This document shows, piece by piece, positions 41,417 through 49,883 of a DNA stretch of 64,000 bases. Where the stretch lies: NCBI GenBank assembly GCA_002968845.1, contig PVBG01000007.1, positions 234,833 through 298,832 on the forward strand. The letters are read 5' to 3'. Positions within the stretch are counted from its first letter, which is position 1. Every line of letters begins with the position of its first letter. Under the pieces are notes generated by a model. The model was given only the letters and a program-made list of their open reading frames with translations. It was not told the origin of the DNA and did not search any database. Source of the DNA: Neorhizobium tomejilense. Lineage in GTDB: Bacteria; Pseudomonadota; Alphaproteobacteria; Rhizobiales; Rhizobiaceae. Made by a program: the position numbers and the translations under genes.

Positions 41417-42270
41417 CCGAACCGCTCATCGATGTCAGAAATATGGAAATCTCCTTCGCCCACGGCTTCGTGAAGGCTGTGCGCGGCGTGAGCTTCCAAC
41501 TTGGCCGCGAAAAGCTCGGCATCGTCGGCGAATCCGGCTCTGGCAAATCGACTGTCGGCCGGGCCATCATGCGGCTCCTGCCGCCGACCGCAAAGGTCAC
41601 CGCCGACCGGATGACGTTCAAAGGCGCCGATATTCTGGCCGCCAGTGAAAAGCAGATGATGGATATCCGCGGCAAGCAGATCGGCCTCATCCTGCAGGAC
41701 CCGAAATATTCGCTAAACCCGGTCATGCGCGTCGGCGAGCAGATCGCCGAGACCTATCGGCTGCATTATCCGAAAGCCGGCAGGAAGGCCGCTGAGAAGA
41801 AGGTGCTGGAAATGCTGGAAGCGGTAAAGATCCGCGATCCGCAGCGCGTCTTCCGGCTCTATCCGCACGAAGTCTCCGGCGGCATGGGCCAGCGCATCAT
41901 GATCGCCATGATGCTGATCGCCGAGCCAGAAGTACTGATCGCCGACGAACCCACGTCGGCGCTCGACGTTACCGTGCGGCTCGACGTTCTGGCGCTGCTC
42001 GACGAACTGATCGCCAGGCGCAACCTCGGCCTGATCTTCATCAGCCACGATTTGAACCTGATCCGTAAATTCTGCGACCGGGTGCTGATCATGTATGCGG
42101 GACGCGTCGTCGAAGTGCTGAAGGCGTCCGAACTCGACAATGCCCAGCACCCCTATACCCAAGGATTGCTCGCCTCGCTGCCGTCCATTGAAAACCCGCC
42201 GGCACGCCTGCCGACGCTGACGCGGGATCCGTCCTGGTTGACGCAACCCACAATCGGAGTGCCGTCATGA
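41413..42270 (+). CDS. ABC transporter ATP-binding protein, DppD-like
   Basis: A 285-residue ATPase with Walker A GESGSGKST, the signature VSGGMGQRIMIAMMLIAEPE and Walker [14 protein letters not shown]. The C-terminal oligopeptide-transporter extension is present (HPYTQGLLASLPS). It works as a heterodimer with the DppF-like protein encoded next. The start ATG at 41413 overlaps the permease stop. Confidence 0.94.
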   Translation: MTEPLIDVRNMEISFAHGFVKAVRGVSFQLGREKLGIVGESGSGKSTVGRAIMRLLPPTAKVTADRMTFKGADILAASEKQMMDIRGKQIGLILQDPKYSLNPVMRVGEQIAETYRLHYPKAGRKAAEKKVLEMLEAVKIRDPQRVFRLYPHEVSGGMGQRIMIAMMLIAEPEVLIADEPTSALDVTVRLDVLALLDELIARRNLGLIFISHDLNLIRKFCDRVLIMYAGRVVEVLKASELDNAQHPYTQGLLASLPSIENPPARLPTLTRDPSWLTQPTIGVPS

Positions 42271-43043
42271 TCGACGTCGAAAACCTCACCGTCCGGTTCG
42301 GCCCGCGCACGCCGCTCGTCGTGAAGGGCATCAGCTTCACCATCGAACGCGGGAAATCCTTCGGCCTCGTCGGCGAATCCGGCTGCGGCAAATCCACCGT
42401 GCTCCGCGCGATTTCCGGCCTCAACCGCAATTACGGCGGACGGATTTCGCTGGATGGCAAGCCGCTGGAGCCGGAACGGAGCAAAGCCTTCTTCCGCGAC
42501 GTCCAGATGGTCTTCCAGGACCCCTACGGCTCGCTGCATCCGCGCAAGACGGTTCGTTCGCAGTTGATCGAACCACTGCGCAATCAGCACCTGCCGATCA
42601 AGGAAAACGCTGTTTCCGACGTGCTGAAAGCAGTCGGTCTCGATCCCGGCCTCGGCTATCGGTTCCCACATCAGCTTTCCGGCGGCCAGCGGCAGCGCGT
42701 CGCGATCGCCCGCGCATTGATCCTCGACCCGCCTGTCCTGTTGCTCGACGAGCCGACCTCGGCGCTCGACGTTTCCGTGCAGGCGGAAATCCTCAACCTG
42801 CTCGCCGACCTGCAGAAGGAACGCGGGTTGACCTACCTGCTGGTGAGCCACGACATGGCCGTCATTGCGCATCTCTGCAGCCGCGTCGCGATCATGAACG
42901 GCGGCGAGATCGTCGAGGAAACCGGCATCGAGCAGATCCGCTCGGGCCATGTCCAGCACCCCTATTCCCAACGGCTTCTTTCCGCCAGCCGCGCTTACGG
43001 CAAGCAGGAAATGCGCCCGGTCGAGGTCATGAACTCGGCCTGA
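42267..43043 (+). CDS. ABC transporter ATP-binding protein, DppF-like
   Basis: A 258-residue ATPase with Walker [10 protein letters not shown], the signature [19 protein letters not shown] and Walker [14 protein letters not shown]. The ending [16 protein letters not shown] is of the oligopeptide type. It overlaps the DppD-like gene by ATGA, and after it comes a hairpin before the aldolase gene. Confidence 0.94.
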   Translation: MIDVENLTVRFGPRTPLVVKGISFTIERGKSFGLVGESGCGKSTVLRAISGLNRNYGGRISLDGKPLEPERSKAFFRDVQMVFQDPYGSLHPRKTVRSQLIEPLRNQHLPIKENAVSDVLKAVGLDPGLGYRFPHQLSGGQRQRVAIARALILDPPVLLLDEPTSALDVSVQAEILNLLADLQKERGLTYLLVSHDMAVIAHLCSRVAIMNGGEIVEETGIEQIRSGHVQHPYSQRLLSASRAYGKQEMRPVEVMNSA

Positions 43044-43053
43044 TTCCAACGGT

Positions 43054-43070
43054 CGTCCAGCGCCTGGACG
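43054..43070 (+). repeat. Hairpin between the transporter genes and the aldolase gene
   Basis: CGTCCAG and CTGGACG form a 7-base stem with a 3-base loop, ten bases after the DppF-like stop. No T run follows. It may be an mRNA processing or stability element that sets the level of the distal gene. Confidence 0.4.
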
Positions 43071-43129
43071 CTGGGCAAGACCGTTCGTCAATGCTTTTCC
43101 ACTTACCCCTGAACCGGGAGCCTGAAGCC

Positions 43130-44089
43130 ATGCCCAATTTTTCCGTGACACCCGAAATGCTTGCGAAATCGGTCCTCTCCGTGCCGCCCCTGGCACGCAA
43201 GGCCGACTACACGCTCGACCGCGAAGGCAACCGCCAGATCCTGGCGCATCTGGCGCAAGGCGGCGTGACCACCGCGCTTTATGGCGGCAACGCCAACCTC
43301 TACAACATCTCCGTCCGCGAATTCGCGGAGATGGTCGACCTGCTGAAGGAGATCGCGCCCTCCGGCACCTGGCTTATCCCTTCGGTCGGTCCGGACTATG
43401 GCAAGTCGCTGGACCAGATCGCAATTCTCAAGGACTACGACCTGCCGACTGCGATGGTCTTGCCCCTGAATTTCCCGGTGACTTCGGCCGGCGTCGCAAC
43501 GGGCCTTCGCCGCATCGCGGACGCCTACGGGCGGCCGATCATCGCCTATGTGAAATCGCTCGGCTACATTTCGGCGGCCGATCTCGCGGCCGTCGTTGCG
43601 GATGGGGCGATCTGCACGATCAAATACGCAGTCGTCCGGCAGAACCCGAAGGAAGATGCCTACCTCTCCGAACTCGTCCAGAAGGTCGATCGCAAGATCA
43701 TCATCTCCGGCATCGGCGAGCGGCCGGCGATCAGCCACCTGATGGATTTCGGTCTGCAGGGCTTCACGTCCGGCTCCGTCTGCGTCGCACCCGCCATGTC
43801 CACCGGTATCCTGAAAGCACTGAAGGCCGGCAACGTCGCCGAGGCGGAACGGCTGCGGGCCTTCTTCATGGGGCTGGAAGACCTGCGCGACGGCATATCG
43901 CCGCTCCGCGTCCTGCATGAAGCGGTCGCGACCGCCGGCATTGCGGATACCGGCCCGATGCTGCCGTTCCTGGAGAATATCACCGATGCCAAGGTGCTCT
44001 CTGCCATAACGGAAGCCTCGCAGAAACTGCTGGCGGCGGATCGGGCATATCAATCCGGTCAGGTCGAGAAGCAGGTTGAGCGGGCCTAA
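43130..44089 (+). CDS. Dihydrodipicolinate-synthase-family aldolase
   Basis: A 319-residue enzyme of the DHDPS / N-acetylneuraminate lyase superfamily. The (beta/alpha)8 barrel shows GGVTTALYGGNANLYNIS (the GG-TG-like pyruvate-carboxylate site, diverged), IIAYVKSLGY with a conserved tyrosine, and the Schiff-base lysine K165 in ICTIKYAVVR. Such enzymes split 2-keto-3-deoxy acids or their relatives. As the last gene of the sugar-acid operon it would act on the dehydratase product. The ATG at 43130 follows GGGAG at nine bases. Confidence 0.88.
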   Translation: MPNFSVTPEMLAKSVLSVPPLARKADYTLDREGNRQILAHLAQGGVTTALYGGNANLYNISVREFAEMVDLLKEIAPSGTWLIPSVGPDYGKSLDQIAILKDYDLPTAMVLPLNFPVTSAGVATGLRRIADAYGRPIIAYVKSLGYISAADLAAVVADGAICTIKYAVVRQNPKEDAYLSELVQKVDRKIIISGIGERPAISHLMDFGLQGFTSGSVCVAPAMSTGILKALKAGNVAEAERLRAFFMGLEDLRDGISPLRVLHEAVATAGIADTGPMLPFLENITDAKVLSAITEASQKLLAADRAYQSGQVEKQVERA

Positions 44090-44124
44090 GGTTCCGGCAT
44101 CACCTGCGCGGGCAGCGACACGAT

Positions 44125-44165
44125 CGCCTTGATCGGATTCGAACCAAAGACCCGCAAGTTAGAGA
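44125..44165 (-). other. tRNA-3'-half-like fragment, possible attachment-site relic
   Basis: Read on the minus strand this stretch contains CTTGCGGGTC, then TTTGG-TTCGAAT-CCGAT, which looks like a tRNA T-arm: a TTCGAAT loop and four of five stem pairs (one of them G-U). No matching 5' half, anticodon arm or acceptor partner is present. It may be a degraded att site left by an element that used a tRNA gene, or a chance match. Confidence 0.3.
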
Positions 44166-44202
44166 ACAGACATACCTTAATATCAAACGGCGAGTTCCCT
44201 TC

Positions 44203-45363
44203 TCACTCAACACGCAGTAGCTTCGCCACATCCAGTAGCATCCTGTCCGCGCCCCTTTTGCCAAGCAATGATAATGAGATGTTCCCGCCGGGTCGGGCAA
44301 TAGGAAGTGCCAATTGCGGGCAACCGCTAAGTCCGGAGAGACACAGAAGTTTGATGCAGGCGGAGCGAAACGCTGCGAGACATCGCGGTGCGGCGTCGCG
44401 CCTTGACGGTTTCGCGGCCAATGTCGGAAGAGCGACGAGGACATCCTCGCCAAAAAGTCGATCAATCTCCTTGGAAAATTGCTCTCGAATCCGACGCGCC
44501 TCGAGCACCTCCTCCTCGCTCAGCCGTGATCCTGACAGGAGCCGCGCAGCAATGTCGGGCGCGATAGCATGCAGGCTTCGCTCGAGAAGCGATCTGTTGC
44601 TTTCCCAGGCTTCTCTTTGGAGGATGGTCGTGAACGCCCAAGCAAGCTCATCCAAGTTCAACCAACTGATCGCGCCGACTTCGCGAACAGGTATGCCCGC
44701 TGATCGAAGGCTGGCAATCATCTGGTCGGCGACCGCGTCGTCAATGGTTGCGAAGATATCCTCGGGAATAAGAATAGATTGTGGTCGGTCACTTGCCGCG
44801 TGCATGCCGACGGCGCTCATCACCGCGGCCATTGGTTCCAGGCTTCTCGTCATGAAGCCCGGCACATCAAAGTTTGGCGCCAACGGACGCAGCGCCCTGT
44901 TGTTCAGGCCTCCATGTGTTGGCCGCCAGCCGATAAGGCCGTTGACGGCGGCGGGCAACCGGATGGAACCGGACGTGTCTGTTCCAAGCCCGACATCCGC
45001 GAGGCCAGCGGCAACCGCGACGGCTGAGCCCGACGACGAGCCGCCGGGAATGAGGTCGGGATCGCGCGGATTGATCGGCATACCGAAATGGATGTTGCCG
45101 CCGATCAGGGAATAGGCGAGCTCATCCGTATTGGTTTTGCCGACGAAGCAGGCGCCGGTATCGAGCAGCGTCTGGACCAAAGGCGCCGTCGATGTCTTGA
45201 TGCCGGAGGCAGCGAGCACCGCGGCATTGCCGGCCGCGGTCGGATAGCCGGCAACGTCGAAAAGGTCCTTGACGGCCAGTCGAAGGCCGGAAAGCGGACC
45301 GATGGCCGCGTGCCCGACATCCGCATCCGGATAGGGCATGAAAGCGTTCCATGGGTCTCGCAC
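44203..45363 (-). CDS. Amidase-signature hydrolase
   Basis: A 386-residue enzyme of the amidase signature family. The Ser-cisSer-Lys triad is present: K32 (LAVKDLF), S109 in PGGSSSGSA and the nucleophile S133 in GLGTDTSGSIRLPA. The 24-residue spacing between the serines is as in FAAH. It hydrolyses carboxamides to acid and ammonia. It is the last gene of the amide/nitrile operon (minus strand), 13 bases after LivF, and can take the amide made or imported by the upstream genes. There is no signal peptide, so it is cytoplasmic. Confidence 0.93.
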   Translation of the reverse strand: MRDPWNAFMPYPDADVGHAAIGPLSGLRLAVKDLFDVAGYPTAAGNAAVLAASGIKTSTAPLVQTLLDTGACFVGKTNTDELAYSLIGGNIHFGMPINPRDPDLIPGGSSSGSAVAVAAGLADVGLGTDTSGSIRLPAAVNGLIGWRPTHGGLNNRALRPLAPNFDVPGFMTRSLEPMAAVMSAVGMHAASDRPQSILIPEDIFATIDDAVADQMIASLRSAGIPVREVGAISWLNLDELAWAFTTILQREAWESNRSLLERSLHAIAPDIAARLLSGSRLSEEEVLEARRIREQFSKEIDRLFGEDVLVALPTLAAKPSRRDAAPRCLAAFRSACIKLLCLSGLSGCPQLALPIARPGGNISLSLLGKRGADRMLLDVAKLLRVE

Positions 45364-45376
45364 TCGCCCCGGCTCC

Positions 45377-46081
45377 CTAGATCTTCAGATGTTGCAGCAC
45401 ACGGCTGCGGCTATCTGGCCCATTGGGGCTTTCGTCTTCGATCGCCCCGAGTTTGAGAATGGCCCAGCGGTCGGCCACCGAAAGGGCGAAATCCAGGTTC
45501 TGTTCGACGAGCAGAATGGTCGTGCCGCGCTTTTCCCGTTCGTCCCTCAATGCTTTGGCGATATTCTGAACGACGGAGGGCTGCAGGCCTTCGGAGATTT
45601 CGTCGATCAGCAGCAATTTTGGCCGCAGCATCAGCGCTCGCGCGAGGATCAGCATTTTCTGCTCCCCGCCCGATAGCGTGCCGGCCTTCTGTGCCAGCCG
45701 GTCCTTCAGGAAAGGGAAATAACCGTAGACCCGTTCCAGTGCGGATGCCAGATCCCGATCGCCCTTGAGCGCGAGGCGCAGATTGTCGCGGATCGAGAGA
45801 TCCTGAAACAACGGCAATTCCTGAGGGGCATAGCCGATTCCAGAAGCGATCAGCTCCGCGGGTTTTCTGTCGGCGATGACGGCACCGTCGACCTCGATCG
45901 TGCCTTTGCCACGCAGGAAGCCAAGGATCGTCTTCAACAGTGTTGTCTTGCCCATGCCGTTCTTGCCCATGAGCGCGAAGATCTCGCCCGGCCGGATGGC
46001 GAGCGACACGCCATTGACCACATCGACTGCGCCATATCCGCTCGACACGCCGCTGAGCTTGAGTTTGAACGTATCAGCCAT
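45377..46081 (-). CDS. livF: Branched-chain/amide ABC transporter ATP-binding protein, LivF-like
   Basis: A 234-residue ATPase with Walker A GKNGMGKTT, the signature LSGGEQKMLILARALMLRP and Walker B LLLIDEISEGLQP. The ISEGLQP form after Walker B is characteristic of LivF. The start is the ATG at 46079-46081, overlapping the LivM-LivG stop by 8 bases; the longer frame upstream lies within that gene. It works with the LivG half of the fusion protein. Confidence 0.93.
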   Translation of the reverse strand: MADTFKLKLSGVSSGYGAVDVVNGVSLAIRPGEIFALMGKNGMGKTTLLKTILGFLRGKGTIEVDGAVIADRKPAELIASGIGYAPQELPLFQDLSIRDNLRLALKGDRDLASALERVYGYFPFLKDRLAQKAGTLSGGEQKMLILARALMLRPKLLLIDEISEGLQPSVVQNIAKALRDEREKRGTTILLVEQNLDFALSVADRWAILKLGAIEDESPNGPDSRSRVLQHLKI

Positions 46082-47834
46082 GGACGCCTCCTGCGTAGAT
46101 GGTGCGAACCGTTTCGGAGTTGACCACGTCATTCACCGTGCCGTCGAGCACGAGCTTGCCCTGATGGAGAACCACGATGCGGCTCGATATGTCGCGCACG
46201 AAATCCAGATCGTGTTCGACCAGAATGGCGGCGAAACCCATTTCGTCCGTCAGCTTCTTGAGAATGGTCCCGATGGTCATGCGCTCGGTCTTGGTAAGAC
46301 CCGCAGTCGGCTCGTCGAGAAGAATGATGCGCGGTTCCAGAGCGACGACCATCGCCAGTTCGAGAGCCTGCCTTTGACCATGCGACAGCCGCGACACCGG
46401 CTTGGCCAGCATATCCGCCATGCCGGTGAGCGTCAGGATCTCGGCTGCCGCTGCCGGCAGCATGATCTCGCCAAGCGACCGCATTGGGTTGGGTCTCTCG
46501 CGGCTGAACCGTGCCATCTTCAGGCATTCGCCGATGGTCATGCTGTCGAAGATGCTGGCAACCTGGAATTTGCGGCCGACACCGAGGGCGACGATCCGCT
46601 CAGGTGCACGACCGGCAATATTCGTGCCGATGATATCCACTTGACCTTCGATCTGCTGGGTGCCGTCCGAGAGACAGCGCATCAGCGTGGTCTTGCCGGC
46701 GCCATTGGGGCCGACCAGGCTGACGAGTTCTCCGGCGCCGATTTCAAGGTCGATACCCTTGAGGACGGCGAAGCTGCCATAGGACTTGCCGAGACCGCGG
46801 ATCGACAGGAGGCTCTTGCTTGCCAACGCACCATCCTTGACGATGCGCGTCGGCAAGGACTTCAGAGTGCTGCTGGAGTTCGCCGACTTCAGGAATCGCG
46901 TCACCAGGGAGGCGAGGCCGCCCGGCAAGAGGATGATCATGGCAACGAAGAGCGCACCGACGATCAGTTGCCACAGGAAGGGCAGATCGCCCGAAAGACT
47001 GGCGCTCAGATAATCGATGCCGATTGCGCCGAACAAGGGTCCGACAATCGTTCCCCGGCCACCGAGCGCCGTCCACACGACGAGCTCGGTTCCGAATACG
47101 AAGCCGGCGTTTTCAGGGGCGACGACACCGGATGCATTGGCAAAGAGGAAGCCCGCCAGGCCGCATACGCCAGCCAGAACGCCCGTCAGGACGATCTTCA
47201 GCCGGGCGGGGTTCATGCCGAGATAAGCCACGCGGGCTTCGTTGTCGCGGATTGCGACGAGCAGACGGCCGGCGTCCGACCGGACAAAGACGATGGCAAG
47301 AACGGCCAAGGCCAGCAGGCACGCCCCCGACAGGCGGAAATAGCCGGGAAGCCCGAGCGGGAGGGTTTCGTAACCGACGAGGCCACCCGAGGAACCGGTC
47401 CAGGTGCCGCCGGAAAAGACGAGCTGCGTGACGACGATCGGCACCACGAGCGAGATCACGGTGGCATAGAGCGGTGTCGAGCCGTGATAGAACGACAGCC
47501 AGCCGACCGCTAGCCCAAGCATGAGCGGAACCAGCACGGAAGCGACAAGGGCAACGACGAAAAGCGCCGGGCTTGCGCCGATATGGGTGAGGACCATGGC
47601 GGTGGCATAGGCGCCCACGCCAAAGAATGCCGCCTGTCCGAAGGTGAGAACACCCGTGTAGCCCCACAGCAAATCGACGGTGATCGCCAGCATCGCGTAG
47701 ATCATCGAACGCGTCAGGACGTTGAGGCTGAAGCGGCCGAGAAACATCGGTCCGAAGACGATCAACAGGAGAGCTGTGAGCGCCAGCGCCACAAGAAGGA
47801 CGAGCCGGAGTTTTTGTCTGTCACGCACGGGCAA
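46074..47834 (-). CDS. Fused LivM permease and LivG ATPase
   Basis: A 586-residue fusion. Residues about 1-310 are a LivM permease with around eight helices, with MIYAMLAITVDLLWGYTGVL, then TFGQAAFFGVGAYA near the start and NPARLKIVLTGVLAGVCGLAG as the coupling region. A linker rich in serine and lysine (about 315-340) leads to a LivG ATPase with Walker A GPNGAGKTT, the signature LSHGQRQALELAMVVALEPR and Walker B ILLDEPTAGL. LivM and LivG are separate in E. coli but fused in a number of Proteobacteria. It overlaps LivH by 14 bases and LivF by 8. Confidence 0.93.
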   Translation of the reverse strand: MPVRDRQKLRLVLLVALALTALLLIVFGPMFLGRFSLNVLTRSMIYAMLAITVDLLWGYTGVLTFGQAAFFGVGAYATAMVLTHIGASPALFVVALVASVLVPLMLGLAVGWLSFYHGSTPLYATVISLVVPIVVTQLVFSGGTWTGSSGGLVGYETLPLGLPGYFRLSGACLLALAVLAIVFVRSDAGRLLVAIRDNEARVAYLGMNPARLKIVLTGVLAGVCGLAGFLFANASGVVAPENAGFVFGTELVVWTALGGRGTIVGPLFGAIGIDYLSASLSGDLPFLWQLIVGALFVAMIILLPGGLASLVTRFLKSANSSSTLKSLPTRIVKDGALASKSLLSIRGLGKSYGSFAVLKGIDLEIGAGELVSLVGPNGAGKTTLMRCLSDGTQQIEGQVDIIGTNIAGRAPERIVALGVGRKFQVASIFDSMTIGECLKMARFSRERPNPMRSLGEIMLPAAAAEILTLTGMADMLAKPVSRLSHGQRQALELAMVVALEPRIILLDEPTAGLTKTERMTIGTILKKLTDEMGFAAILVEHDLDFVRDISSRIVVLHQGKLVLDGTVNDVVNSETVRTIYAGGVHG

Positions 47835-48654
47835 ATCCCTTCGGACGTATGCGCAGTGTGATTGCGCAAAGGACGGCTACGGTGATGCCGCCGAGGATTG
47901 GACTGAAATAGATGCTGACGAGCACCTGGGCGGCCCCGAAGATGAGGCAGGCGACAGCAAGCGCACCGAAAGAAGAGCCTGCGACCATCACCAGCATGAA
48001 GGCGCCTGTCAGCCAAGCGACGCCCATATTGGGATCGACGCTGGTCAGCGGCGCGAGCAACACGCCGGCAAGGGCCGCAAGGCCGGTGCCAATCATGAAG
48101 GTCGTGAGCCGCACCTTTTCGGTATCGATACCGAGACCCCGCGCCAGCGTTTCATTCATGATGACCGCCCGGGCGGAAAGACCAAGCCGTGTCCCATCGA
48201 GCAGCAAGGTGAAACCGAGCCCCAGAGCGATGGCCGCGACAATGGCGAAAAGACGGTAGGCCGAATAGCCGGCGCCAAAGAGATCGAAGGTGCCGGGCAG
48301 CAGCGCCGGCGTGAACTGCACGTCGCGGCCAAACCAGAGCGTGATCAACTGGCCGATGACGATGCCAAGGCCCCAGGTTGCAAGAATGGCATCGAGCGGC
48401 CGGCGATAGAGAGGTCGCACGATGAACCGTTCCGCCACACCACCGAGGATCGCGCCGATCAGGAAGGCAAAGGGAATGGCAAGCCATGGATTGAGGCCGA
48501 ACCCGCTGACGACGACAGCGCAGTAGGCCCCAATGGTCAGCCATGCGCCATGCGCGAAATTAATGATCTTCAGCACGCCGAAGATCGCAAGCAGCCCGGC
48601 GGCAACGATGAAGAGAATGGCCGCGGTGCTGACGACATCGAGAAAGAGCGTCAT
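47821..48654 (-). CDS. livH: Branched-chain/amide ABC transporter permease, LivH-like
   Basis: A 277-residue permease with about eight membrane helices. Signatures are ILFIVAAGLLAIFGVLKIIN, then FAHGAWLTIGAYCAV at the N-terminus, and the EAA-like MNETLARGLGIDTEKVRLTTF, which is the LivH/UrtB coupling loop. It pairs with the LivM half of the fusion protein. It follows the binding-protein gene after 51 bases containing a hairpin. Confidence 0.93.
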   Translation of the reverse strand: MTLFLDVVSTAAILFIVAAGLLAIFGVLKIINFAHGAWLTIGAYCAVVVSGFGLNPWLAIPFAFLIGAILGGVAERFIVRPLYRRPLDAILATWGLGIVIGQLITLWFGRDVQFTPALLPGTFDLFGAGYSAYRLFAIVAAIALGLGFTLLLDGTRLGLSARAVIMNETLARGLGIDTEKVRLTTFMIGTGLAALAGVLLAPLTSVDPNMGVAWLTGAFMLVMVAGSSFGALAVACLIFGAAQVLVSIYFSPILGGITVAVLCAITLRIRPKGFARA

Positions 48655-48675
48655 TTCTAGAACTCCGATGATGGA

Positions 48676-48696
48676 GGCGGGGCGCCCTGCCCCGCC
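48676..48696 (-). repeat. GC-rich hairpin between binding-protein and LivH genes
   Basis: GGCGGGGC and GCCCCGCC form an 8-base perfect stem with a 5-base loop, ten bases after the binding-protein stop. No T run follows on the minus strand. It resembles the stabilising hairpins that raise binding-protein expression in ABC operons. Confidence 0.55.
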
Positions 48697-48705
48697 ACGC
48701 TGGTT

Positions 48706-49854
48706 TCAGAGGTTCGGGCACTGATTGCCGGGATCGACGTCCTTGAAGCTATCGACAACGGCCACGCTTCCGTCGCCCTTTACCTGGCCAAGATACATCG
48801 TCAGGGGGGCGTGATGCTGCTTGTTCATGGAGATCTTGCCGCGCGGACCGGTGAAGGATACGTCAGGAAGAGCTTTGAGCACGCCCGCCGTATCCGTGCT
48901 GCCCGCCTTCTCTACGGCTGCCTTGTAAAGGTAGATCGCTTCATACTGCGGCACGGAAAGATCGTTCGGCGTGCGCAAATCCTTGCCGAACTTCTTTCCC
49001 ATCGCCGAGAGGAAGGCCTTGTTTTCCGGGCTGTCGATTCCGGTGACGTAGGATGCGGAGAGGAAGATGTCCTTGGCGTCGGCACCCATGCTCTTGGCAG
49101 TACCTTCGTCGACCGCGAGATTGCCGTAAGGCAGGGTAACGCCAGAGGAGCGCAACTGCTTGGTCAGGGTCACGTTCGGTGCGCCGCCGGCCGTCGAGGT
49201 GATGATGGCGTCGGCGCCGGAGGAACGGACCTTGGAGATGATGGCCGTCCAGTCGCTGCCGTCCATGGGCAGATATTCCTCGCCAACAATCTGGGCGCCG
49301 GCTTTTTTGATATAGCCCTTGGCGAAGGACAGCATGCCGCGTCCGAAGGCATAATCCGAACCGATCAGGAAGAACTTCTTTGCGCCCTGTTTGATGATGA
49401 AATTGTCGACGACAGGCGGCACCTGCTGTTCTGGAACCCAGGCATCGACGAAAAGATTGGCATTGCAGGATTTGCCTTCATAGAAGGACGTGTAGATGTA
49501 CGCCACGTCGCCCTTGGAAATGATTGGCAGGCCAGCATTGCGCGCGGCACTCGTCTCCATGGAGATGACGACGTTCACCTCTTTATGGAAAACCAGCGAA
49601 TCGAAGGCCTTTTGCGCTCCGGCCGCCCCTGATGCGTCGTCCGCGATCTCCAGCTGTAGAGGCCGCCCGAGCACGCCGCCTTTGGCATTGATCTCTTCGA
49701 CGGCGAGCTCTGCGGCTTGGACGACAGACGGCGCGACCACGCTGTTTGCGCCAGACAATCCCACCGGCACGCCGATCTTGATCGGAGCCTCGGCGAAAGC
49801 TGCGGTGGCGAATGCGGAGGTTGCGAGTGTAAGGATCATGGTTTTCATTTGCAT
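48706..49854 (-). CDS. Amide/branched-chain amino-acid-type substrate-binding protein (LivK/FmdD-like)
   Basis: A 382-residue periplasmic binding protein. The signal peptide is MQMKTMILTLATSAFATAAF, with cleavage after FAE or nearby. The mature fold is type I (LivK): PIKIGVPVGLSGANSVVAPS, then AAELAVEEINAKGGVLGRPL. It is close in layout to the cytoplasmic AmiC protein at 51543, with the same GGVLGxPL and the later SERYLP/EEYLP segment. Family members carry amino acids, urea or short amides. Here the amide hydrolases point to an amide or related nitrogen compound. Confidence 0.92.
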   Translation of the reverse strand: MQMKTMILTLATSAFATAAFAEAPIKIGVPVGLSGANSVVAPSVVQAAELAVEEINAKGGVLGRPLQLEIADDASGAAGAQKAFDSLVFHKEVNVVISMETSAARNAGLPIISKGDVAYIYTSFYEGKSCNANLFVDAWVPEQQVPPVVDNFIIKQGAKKFFLIGSDYAFGRGMLSFAKGYIKKAGAQIVGEEYLPMDGSDWTAIISKVRSSGADAIITSTAGGAPNVTLTKQLRSSGVTLPYGNLAVDEGTAKSMGADAKDIFLSASYVTGIDSPENKAFLSAMGKKFGKDLRTPNDLSVPQYEAIYLYKAAVEKAGSTDTAGVLKALPDVSFTGPRGKISMNKQHHAPLTMYLGQVKGDGSVAVVDSFKDVDPGNQCPNL

Positions 49855-49883
49855 TTTGTTCCCCTTTCTTAAGTGGGTTGTTG

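Noticed and set aside
44100..44200. A complete tRNA gene near the T-arm-like sequence
   Set aside because: No anticodon arm, D-arm or pairing acceptor strand can be drawn, so only a fragment is reported.
45876..47513. A 545-codon plus-strand frame opposite the LivM-LivG gene
   Set aside because: Antisense shadow of a gene with intact Walker motifs; composition dominated by Arg, Gln, Asp and His.
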